Part shown: in pieces, positions 26,304-33,008 of the stretch | Numbering within the stretch: position 1 is the first letter of the stretch | Layout of the letters: the number at the start of each line of letters is the position of its first letter | Source of the DNA: Thermoguttaceae bacterium | Lineage (GTDB): Bacteria > Planctomycetota > Planctomycetia > Pirellulales > Thermoguttaceae | Assembly: GCA_025062105.1 (NCBI GenBank) | Contig: JANXAQ010000256.1 | Location: forward strand, 1-39,888 | Direction: 5' to 3' | Length of the DNA stretch: 39,888 nt | Translations under genes and position numbers: made by a program | Notes under the pieces: model-generated | Databases searched by the model: none | Told to the model about the DNA's origin: nothing | What the model saw: the letters and a program-made list of their open reading frames with translations, nothing else

Positions 26304-26442
26304 TTCGACTTTGGCCAGTTTCTAGCCTAAAGCCCCATGGAGATGTCCAAACCCTGTAAGGAAAGATTAGCGCTAGGGGGAATTTGTTCTACAAACTCCC
26401 CTAAAACCTAACTGCTGGATTACCAAAAATGGCTAAAGTCGA
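26304..26442 (+). mobile_element. Family A element A13 (degenerate)
   Basis: TTCGACTTTGGCCAGTTT to AAAATGGCTAAAGTCGAT. The core keeps the order of the consensus but pairs poorly. It lies 20 bases after the phosphatase stop. Confidence 0.6.
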
Positions 26443-26631
26443 TTCTCCCTCCACCCTGCTAAACCCGATGACGCTTCTTTAGCTTTTTTCACACCTTCTG
26501 CAATAGTCAACCAGGGCTAGCAATCAAAAGTTTTTCTCAGCCCCTTTATGTTTCTTAAGACACCAAGTAGCAAACCGGTGTTGGGTTTTCCGGAATGGTA
26601 TCAGCTTCCTTTTTTAGGATAACCCCCTCAG

Positions 26632-26779
26632 CTCGACTTTTGCCATTTCTGCTAACTTGGTGGGTCTCTTGGAGGTACGACGAGCTTATCTTTTTGTTCA
26701 TCAAATTTCCTAACTCCAGTAATGACAAGGAGTTATAGCTTTTCCCTTTGGCAGGAGGCACAAAATGGCAAAAGTCGAG
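26632..26779 (-). mobile_element. Family A element A14
   Basis: Reverse copy with near-perfect ends. Exact duplication CTCAG at 26627-26631 and 26780-26784. Hairpin TAACTCC/GGAGTTA, a compensated form relative to A1. Confidence 0.92.
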
Positions 26780-26914
26780 CTCAGAAGATTTCTTCTTCCG
26801 CCTAGCTAATGCCTAATCGTCTTTCTTCTAGACAAAAGGAATCCATGCTGGATCCGGCCGTTTTTCTCCAGAAAAGCTGTCAGAATGTTCTATGTTTCCT
26901 CTAGAGAGAGTTTA

Positions 26915-27176
26915 AAAGCCTCTAACAGAATGGGAACTTCTGCATAATCCTGAACATATAGTGAACTTAATGAATTTTTGATTCGGTGGCCTTTGGCAGA
27001 CCGGGGATGTGCCTCCTATATGTAGTGGGGCAGCAAGACTAGCAACACAATATATTGGGTCAGAGTCGGAAGGGGCATCCCTCGAAGTATGCAGAGGTTC
27101 CAACGATCTGTCCTACCTCCTTCAAAGGGGTAGGTAGCACCTCGGCAGCATTGGGATTTTCATTTTGTTAGTGGTT
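26915..27176 (+). repeat. Family F repeat F3, split by B5
   Basis: GCCTCTAACAGAATG (26918-26932), then B5, then CCTACCTCCTTCAAAGG and TTCATTTTGTTAGTGG to 27176. The joined halves match F1. Confidence 0.55.
26933..27101 (-). mobile_element. Family B element B5, inside F3
   Basis: Reverse B copy: GGAACTTCTGCATAATCC, GAACATATAGTGAACTT, TATGTAGTGGGGCAGC, ending TATGCAGAGGTTCC. 169 bp. Confidence 0.8.
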
Positions 27177-27181
27177 GTTAG

Positions 27182-27328
27182 CTCGACTGTGGCCATTTTT
27201 TCCTAACTTGCTTTGGCTCCAACAGTTACGACACCCCTTCTTTTGTCCACCCAATTTCCTAAGTCCAATCATTTCAAGGAGTTAGAACTTTCCCATTCGG
27301 CTGGAGCCCGAAAATGGCAAAAGTGGAG
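27182..27328 (-). mobile_element. Family A element A15
   Basis: Reverse copy. Flanks GTTAG / GTCAG (4 of 5). Lies at the right tip of F3. Confidence 0.88.
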
Positions 27329-27499
27329 GTCAGAGGGTCTAAGTAATTTCAGCCCCCTGCAGTTACCCACTGCAGTTAAAGGACTTGCTTCTAGTTCTGG
27401 CCTTTTGCCTTTTTTGGAACTTCGTAAAACTTCAGCCACAAGTGGCGTAAGTACTTCCCATTCCGAGGATGTTGGGATCTATATACCGGTTTTCGCTAG

Positions 27500-27646
27500 C
27501 TGGAATTTTGTCATTTTTCTTAATTTTGTTTTGACTCCAGGAGTTACGGCGAACCTTCTTTTGAGCATCCCATTTCCTAAGGCCAATAGTTCCAAACAGT
27601 TAGGACTTTCCCTTTTTAGTAGGAGTCCAAAATGGCAAAAGTCGAG
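27500..27646 (-). mobile_element. Family A element A16
   Basis: Reverse copy; decayed left end CTGGAATTTTGTCATTTT, good right end AAAATGGCAAAAGTCGAG. Ends 209 bases before the next gene. Confidence 0.85.
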
Positions 27647-27855
27647 CTTCCAAAGGTGGCCGAGTTGGCCAGTCAGATCCCCATCAGCAATTGGCCTGTC
27701 CGGGAAGCAGTGTCGAAACCAAGTCAATACCAATAAGAGCAGTAAGGAGGCCATTCGATGGACTGGGGTTGAGCTATTTTTCAAAATCGCAAAACTTCCG
27801 ACAACTATCAGCCTTACCCATCCCCGGCCCCAACAGATGTTATGGAGAGGTGTCC

Positions 27856-29319
27856 ATGAGTATGATCCAAGAGAGTTCTTCTCCAGCAGTGTCTTCCCCA
27901 GAAGAGGGGATTCCACCTTCTCCTGTGCGGATCCAGGAACCTTGGTATGTACGGGAGGCCGTGATTCGGGTCTGGGACGGCCTGAGCATCCTGGTCAGTT
28001 ATTGGGGATCCTTCCAATGGCTTCAGCCGGAAGAAACCGCTTCTCAGCTTTGGGGGGGCGGCTTGGCAGTAGTGCTCTTTTACTTAGTGGCAGAAATTGC
28101 TGGGTTGTATCGGAATTGGCGAGGTGTCCCCGTCCGGCAAGAAATTCTCTGCGCCCTATGGAGCTGGGCTTTTACCCTGTTGGGGTTGGGTGGTCTGAAT
28201 TTAGCAACCGGCTTGGCAAGCTTGCTGGAACGCAACACAGTATTGGTTTGGACAACTGCTGGGGCTGCGCTGCTGATAGCCGGTCGGCTTGCCGTTCGGG
28301 GGGGGCGTCAACTTCTCCACCGTTTGGGTTACAATATCCGCTGCTTTGCCGTCGTAGGGGTCAACCGTCTGGGGTTTCAATTAGCCCGGAGCATTCAACA
28401 GTCTCCGGAGTTGGGCCTACAGTTTTTAGGTTTTTACGATGATCGGACCAATGGACGAACGCCAGCGATCCCCCCAGAGCTAGGAACCCGGATAGGGACC
28501 ATCGACGAATTGGTCGAACATGCCCGCCAAGGCCGGGTCGAGGTAATTTATATTAGTCTTCCTCTGCGGGCCGAAGGGCGCATCCGCTCTATTCTGGATC
28601 GGCTTAGCGATAGTACTGCCTCGGTCTATCTAGTGCCCGACTTTTTCGCCTTCCAATTACTCCACTCCCGATGGACCACTATCAACGGTCTGCCAGTGGT
28701 TAGCGTATTTGAAAATCCTTTCTATGGGGTCGATGGTCTGGTTAAACGGCTCTTGGACTTGGTGCTAGGAACCTTTTTCCTGCTGCTGGCGGCAGTGCCA
28801 ATGTTGGTCATCGCCTTGGCCATTAAGCTGACGTCGCCTGGACCGATCTTTTTCCGGCAGCGTCGGTACGGACTGGATGGCCGGGAAATCCGCGTCTGGA
28901 AATTCCGCACCATGTATGTGTGCGAAGATGGGCCGAACATCCAGCAAGCCAAACCCGACGACGACCGGGTTACCCCTATCGGCCGGTTTTTACGTCGCAC
29001 CTCCTTGGATGAACTGCCTCAACTGTTTAACGTGCTGGGGGGGAGCATGTCTTTGGTGGGACCCCGGCCTCATGCTACGGCTCATAATGAACTGTATCGG
29101 AAAAAGATCCGCGGTTATATGCTCCGGCACAAAGTAAAACCGGGTATCACCGGGTTAGCCCAGGTCGAAGGCTTTCGAGGCGAAACCGATACTTTGGAAA
29201 AAATGGAAAAACGGATCGAATATGACCATAAATACATCCGAGAGTGGTGCTTATGGTTGGACTTGAAGATTTTGGTCCGTACTGTGCGTGCGGTGCTTAG
29301 CCGACAAAATGCCTATTGA
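27856..29319 (+). CDS. Undecaprenyl-phosphate sugar phosphotransferase
   Basis: 487 residues, inner membrane. Transfers a sugar-1-phosphate from a nucleotide sugar to undecaprenyl phosphate, the first step of exopolysaccharide assembly. Four to five N-terminal helices (WGSFQWL, VVLFYLVAEIAGLY, FTLLGLGGLNLATGL, AALLIAGRLAV), then a nucleotide-binding-like domain (NIRCFAVVGVNRLGFQLA), one more helix (LDLVLGTFFLLLAAVPML), and the catalytic domain KLTSPGPIFFRQRRYGLDG, VWKFRTM, RFLRRTSLDELPQLFNVL, SLVGPRPHA, KPGITGLAQV. The layout fits the WcaJ/PssY type. ATG 27856 chosen for GGAGAGG at 27844; an upstream in-frame extension to 27691 lies in non-coding sequence. Confidence 0.93.
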   Translation: MSMIQESSSPAVSSPEEGIPPSPVRIQEPWYVREAVIRVWDGLSILVSYWGSFQWLQPEETASQLWGGGLAVVLFYLVAEIAGLYRNWRGVPVRQEILCALWSWAFTLLGLGGLNLATGLASLLERNTVLVWTTAGAALLIAGRLAVRGGRQLLHRLGYNIRCFAVVGVNRLGFQLARSIQQSPELGLQFLGFYDDRTNGRTPAIPPELGTRIGTIDELVEHARQGRVEVIYISLPLRAEGRIRSILDRLSDSTASVYLVPDFFAFQLLHSRWTTINGLPVVSVFENPFYGVDGLVKRLLDLVLGTFFLLLAAVPMLVIALAIKLTSPGPIFFRQRRYGLDGREIRVWKFRTMYVCEDGPNIQQAKPDDDRVTPIGRFLRRTSLDELPQLFNVLGGSMSLVGPRPHATAHNELYRKKIRGYMLRHKVKPGITGLAQVEGFRGETDTLEKMEKRIEYDHKYIREWCLWLDLKILVRTVRAVLSRQNAY

Positions 29320-29410
29320 TGCACGGGCCAACTCCCAGAATCCTCTTCCTGAGCAGTTCCTCCACCTTTCATGTAAGAGTAGTTCAGCCGAATCGAGGGG
29401 TTGTTTGTGA

Positions 29411-29458
29411 TCTGGAATGCCCTCTCCCGTTTCATCCCCGCACAAGTGGGAATCCAGA
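29411..29458. repeat. Imperfect palindrome, REP-like
   Basis: TCTGGAATGCCC and GTGGGAATCCAGA enclose CCCGTTTCATCCCCGC. It resembles the CCCG/CGGGAAT palindrome at 18068. Confidence 0.35.
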
Positions 29459-29519
29459 TGTGTTTCTACCGCGTGTGTTTGGTCAACTGGATCATTGTTT
29501 TAGCAGGGAAAGTACTTTA

Positions 29520-29706
29520 GGAACCTCTGCATAATTCGAGGAGATATTTTTATATCGTTTGCTTCCCTCCGGGATTGAGCCAATGTATTGGGTTGCTAGC
29601 ACTCTTAGCACCCTACCTATAGTAGGTATTTAGATGGGGGCAAATAAAGCTTATCGAATCAAAAGTTCATAATATTCACTATATGTTCAGTATTATTCAG
29701 ACGTTC
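29520..29706 (+). mobile_element. Family B element B2
   Basis: GGAACCTCTGCATAATTCGA, TATTTTTATATCGTTTGC, TTGCTAGCACTCTTAGCACC, TTCACTATATGTTCAG, ending CAGACGTTC. The fullest copy of the family; used as reference. Confidence 0.88.
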
Positions 29707-29736
29707 TTTCAAAGTCTAGTGAACGGATAATGTTTC

Positions 29737-29925
29737 GGAACCTCGCATAATTTACAGGAGCATTTTGATACCATATTACCCTATCCTCACTCTTGCCCAA
29801 TATCTAGGGGTGTCAGCATTGCTAGCCCCCAATAGATAGTAGGTGTTCGGATACAAAAAACCGAACGGTTATAGAATCAAAAGTTCCTGAAGTTCACTAT
29901 ATGTTCAGGATTTTTGCAAAGGTTC
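29737..29925 (+). mobile_element. Family B element B3
   Basis: GGAACCTCGCATAATTTACA, GTCAGCATTGCTAGCCCCCAA, TTCACTATATGTTCAGG, TTGCAAAGGTTC. Head-to-tail with B2, 30 bases apart. Confidence 0.88.
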
Positions 29926-30220
29926 TTTTATTTCTAATTTTTCTAAATCCTTAATTGCTGCTAAGAAGATAAGGAAATGCTTCCTTTCTGCGGCCAACAC
30001 CTTTCCGAGCAAAATTTTCAATCAGTTTTTTCCGAAAGCCCGGAAACAAGCACTCCGGAAGGCGTGCAAAATAAGACGTTGCAGGAAGACAAGCAAAATA
30101 GGACTTTGCAGTTATATCTTGGTAATAGATTGAGCTAAGCGATGATTTTTCAGGAGCGGTTAAGTCAAGATTTTTCCTCTGGCCTACAGACCGAAGCCAA
30201 CTAGGCCCGCCAACCCTCAG
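29926..30220. other. Intergenic stretch with short direct repeat
   Basis: No gene. Direct repeats GCAAAATAAGACGTTGCAG (30065-30083) and GCAAAATAGGACTTTGCAG (30093-30111), 28 bases apart. Nothing else recognised. Confidence 0.45.
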
Positions 30221-30368
30221 CTGGATTTGTGCCGCTTTTTGTAACTTCTTTTCTGTCTAAGGAGTTAGGCTTTGAATATTTTTTTCAGCAAAATTCCTAA
30301 CGCCGATATTGTCAAAGGGTTAGGATATCCCAAAGGGGCTGCACCCCAGAAAATGGGCAAACGTCGAG
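30221..30368 (-). mobile_element. Family A element A17
   Basis: Degenerate reverse copy, CTGGATTTGTGCCGCTTT to AAATGGGCAAACGTCGAG. Exact duplication CTCAG at 30216-30220 and 30369-30373. Confidence 0.85.
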
Positions 30369-30588
30369 CTCAGAAATGGTACCTTTAACCCCCTAAGAGT
30401 TTGTCTTTTGCCAGCTGCCCAGGCTCGACAAAGATGCGACGATATAACTCCTTCAGAAATAAGAAGTTATAACAATTTTCTTTTGCCAAGCCACACTTGG
30501 AGCTATTGACGGAGGAAAAAGCCGGCTTCTCCGTTCGATTGAACTGTTATCCTTTCAAAGTAGGATTTTGGGGCGGGGTTCTTCGGAT

Positions 30589-30736
30589 CTCGACTTTTGC
30601 CATTTTTGGCTTCGCCCTGGCAGAGGGCTGTTCTAAGTCCTTGTAACTATTGGATTTAGGAAATTGGGTGAACAAAGGGGAGTTTCGTCGTAACTGTCAG
30701 CAGTAAAATCAGTTAGGGAAAATGGCAAAAGTCGAG
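30589..30736 (+). mobile_element. Family A element A18, 8-bp duplication
   Basis: Perfect 18-bp ends. Flanked by exact 8-bp direct repeats CTTCGGAT at 30581-30588 and 30737-30744. Hairpin GCCCT/AGGGC replaces GCTCT/AGAGC of A1. Confidence 0.95.
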
Positions 30737-30761
30737 CTTCGGATTGAAGTAAATTTATTGA

Positions 30762-31007
30762 GGAACCCCTGCATAATTCGAGGGAGATATCTTTAGTTCG
30801 ACTTTTGCCATTTTGGGCCTTCTCCTGGAAGGGGAAACCTCTAACTCCTTGTAACTATTGGACTTAGGACATTGTGTGAACAAAAGGGAGTCTCGTCCTA
30901 ACTACTGGGAACAAAAGGAGTTAGGAAAAATGGCAAAAGTCGAGTTAAAGCCTATGGAATCAAAATTCATAAAGTTCATTATATGTTCAGAATTATGCAG
31001 AGGTTCC
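30762..31007 (+). mobile_element. Family B element B4 carrying A19
   Basis: GGAACCCCTGCATAATTCGA at the left; ATCAAAATTCATAAAGTTCA, TTATATGTTCAG and TATGCAGAGGTTCC at the right. The B centre (~95 bases in B2) is absent and A19 occupies its place. Confidence 0.85.
30797..30944 (+). mobile_element. Family A element A19, within B4
   Basis: TTCGACTTTTGCCATTTT to AAAATGGCAAAAGTCGAG. CCTTC/GAAGG hairpin. Flanks TTTAG / TTAAA only partly alike. Confidence 0.92.
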
Positions 31008-31094
31008 TGAAGCAAATTTTCTGATCGGAGGGTTTTCGGATCAGAGGGGCTCTGCCCCGTGCTCGGCATGAACATTGCTGGCAGAGGCTTGTAC

Positions 31095-32639
31095 ATGATG
31101 AGGATTCCAGAGTTTCAATTTTTAGGGACGCTGAGGGGGCTCCAGCCCGCGCCGGCTAGTCCACTATCCTCGGGGGCACTGGCCTCTAGACAAGGAGCAT
31201 CCTTCGTGGTTGGTTTCCCAAACCAAAGCCCCTGCGAGGAAGAAAAGAACGTCGGTTCTGCAAAAGCAGATTTATCGACTCCTGGAGTAGCCCAAGGGCA
31301 TGAAGCGGGGCTGTGCCAACCCGGCAGCGTTCGGATCCTGCATGTGATCAACGGTCAGTATTATGCCGGTGCGGAACGGGTGCAAGATTTGTTGGCTCAG
31401 TATTTACCGCAGTTTGGGTTTGAAGTGGCCTTTGCTGTGTTAAAACCTGGCCTATTTGTTCAGCACCTGCGGTGTCAGCGGGCGGCGGTGTGGCTTGTAG
31501 CGATGCGGAATCGGCTCGATCTACGACCAGCATGGCGTCTGGCCCGCTTGATTCGGCAGCAAGACTACCGGCTGCTTCATGCCCATACGCCTCGGAGCCT
31601 ATTGGTAGGGACTTTGGCGGCTTGGCTGGCCAAGGTCCCGTTGATCTACCATGTGCATAGCCCCGCCTGGGCTGATAGCACCCGGTGGCTTTTCAATTGG
31701 GCCAATGCTACGCTAGAGCAGCTTTTGCTTGGCCGGTGCGATCGGGTAATTTGTGTGAGTCAGGCGCTAGCTGAGCAGATGTACCGTCGGGGTTTGTCCT
31801 GGGAGAAACTGGTCGTTGCGCCCAATGGCGTCCCTACACCTACTTCCTGTTGGAAACCAAAAATTTGCTTTAATATCCCGAACCATTCTGCTAATAAACA
31901 ATCTATTCTCCCCCCAGGGAATTTGGCCGATCCTATTCTATCCTCAGCTCCCAAAACACCAGCATTATCTCTGCAGGCATCCTCGAGCAGGGGGAGTTTG
32001 CCGTCCGAATCTATAGCGACCAAAAGTCCATTCGTCTCAGAAGGTCCCGCAACAGGAGGCTCAGATTTAGGCCTATGGCGGCTAGGCACAGTGGCTCTGT
32101 TTCGCCCCCGAAAAGGGATCGAAGTCCTGCTGGAAGCATTGGCTTTGCTCCGGCAGCAAGGCATACCTGTCTATCTGCGGGCAGTAGGTCCTTTTGAAAG
32201 CCCCCAGTATCAAGCAGCCGTCCACCAGAAGGCCGTTCAGTTGGGCTTGGATGGACACGTGGAATGGACCGGGCCGGTTCAGAATGTAGAAGCGGAGCTT
32301 CTGAACATGGACTTATTTATCCTTCCAAGTTTGTTCGGGGAGGGATTGCCGATGGTGCTGTTGGAGGCCATGGCCGTGGGCATGCCGATCATTGCTACCC
32401 AGATTGCTGGCATTGAGGAGGTGATTCGGCCTGGTCAAGAGGGCCTCTTAGTGCCCCCGGGCAACCCCGTAGCATTGGCTCAAGCCATTTGGGAGCTTAT
32501 CCGCCATCCCGACCAAGCAGCCCGGCTAGGCCAACAAGCCCGACAACGGCACTTGGAAAACTATTCCGCACAGGCCATGGCTGCCAGAGTTGCCCAGGTC
32601 TATCGGGAAACTCTTAGCAACCAGAGACCTTCCCACTAA
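31095..32639 (+). CDS. GT4-family glycosyltransferase with inserted linker
   Basis: About 514 residues. GT-B fold: N-lobe from ~79 (VRILHVINGQYYAGAERV, LLHAHTPRSLLVG, YHVHSPAW, RVICVSQALAEQM, VVAPNGVP) and C-lobe (GTVALFRPRKGIEVLLEAL, VEWTGPVQN) with the EX7E site in FGEGLPMVLLEAM. It probably adds a sugar to a lipid-linked exopolysaccharide unit begun by the gene at 27856. About 78 residues (~248-326, bases 31836-32073) rich in Ser/Pro/Asn/Lys, with AT-rich codons unlike the flanks, separate the lobes where relatives have a short loop. The N-terminal ~75 residues are also disordered. Start uncertain: ATG 31095 follows AGAGG; ATG 31068 or GTG 31059 are possible. A20 begins right after its stop codon. 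Confidence 0.88.
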   Translation: MMRIPEFQFLGTLRGLQPAPASPLSSGALASRQGASFVVGFPNQSPCEEEKNVGSAKADLSTPGVAQGHEAGLCQPGSVRILHVINGQYYAGAERVQDLLAQYLPQFGFEVAFAVLKPGLFVQHLRCQRAAVWLVAMRNRLDLRPAWRLARLIRQQDYRLLHAHTPRSLLVGTLAAWLAKVPLIYHVHSPAWADSTRWLFNWANATLEQLLLGRCDRVICVSQALAEQMYRRGLSWEKLVVAPNGVPTPTSCWKPKICFNIPNHSANKQSILPPGNLADPILSSAPKTPALSLQASSSRGSLPSESIATKSPFVSEGPATGGSDLGLWRLGTVALFRPRKGIEVLLEALALLRQQGIPVYLRAVGPFESPQYQAAVHQKAVQLGLDGHVEWTGPVQNVEAELLNMDLFILPSLFGEGLPMVLLEAMAVGMPIIATQIAGIEEVIRPGQEGLLVPPGNPVALAQAIWELIRHPDQAARLGQQARQRHLENYSAQAMAARVAQVYRETLSNQRPSH

Positions 32640-32786
32640 CTCGACTTTTCCCATTTTGGCACTCTGGATGAACGAAGAAAGTTTTAACTCCTTGGAATTG
32701 TTGGAGTTAGGAAATCGTGTGGGCAAAAAGGAAATTCTCCGTAAGTCCTGGAGTCAAAATAAGTTAGGAAAATGGCAAAGGTCGGC
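32640..32786 (+). mobile_element. Family A element A20, abutting a stop codon
   Basis: CTCGACTTTTCCCATTTT follows the TAA at 32637-32639 directly. Hairpin TAACTCC/GGAGTTA. Right end AAAATGGCAAAGGTCGGC. Confidence 0.9.
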
Positions 32787-32824
32787 TATTTTCTACTGAG
32801 CAGCCGACTTTAAACAACTGACAC

Positions 32825-32869
32825 AAAAGAAAGGACTGACAAAAGAAAGCAGTGTCCGCCGTCAGTCCT
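32825..32869 (-). terminator. Possible terminator of the Wzz-like gene
   Basis: On the minus strand AGGACTGAC and GTCAGTCCT form a perfect 9-bp stem (32861-32869 with 32832-32840) around a 20-base loop, followed by TTCTTTTGTG. It lies 140 bases after the stop at 33009. Confidence 0.4.
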
Positions 32870-32908
32870 AGGAGGGCCAAATAGGTTAGAAAAAATGGTA
32901 AAAGTTAT
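32845..32908 (+). repeat. Family A right-end fragment
   Basis: TAGGTTAGAAAAAATGGTAA AAG-type right end of family A without its left end; overlaps the proposed terminator stem. Confidence 0.4.
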
Positions 32909-33008
32909 GTTCGGAAGGGCATCTGGATACGATCGTTCCCATCGAAAGCAGAAAAGAAGCCGGAAGCCGGGGAGGAGATGAAAGCATGACCAAATAGTGG
33001 TTAAAATG

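Noticed and set aside
27213..28442. 409-residue open frame on the plus strand
   Set aside because: It starts inside repeat A15, crosses A16 and then runs out of frame over the sugar transferase; no protein character.
30390..30500. Possible further family A relic (CTCGAC near 30424, ATAACTCC hairpin)
   Set aside because: Only short pieces match and no right end could be found.
14952..31007. Repeats considered as a CRISPR array
   Set aside because: Units are ~150-190 bp palindromes at irregular distances in both orientations, with no short identical repeats and no cas genes.
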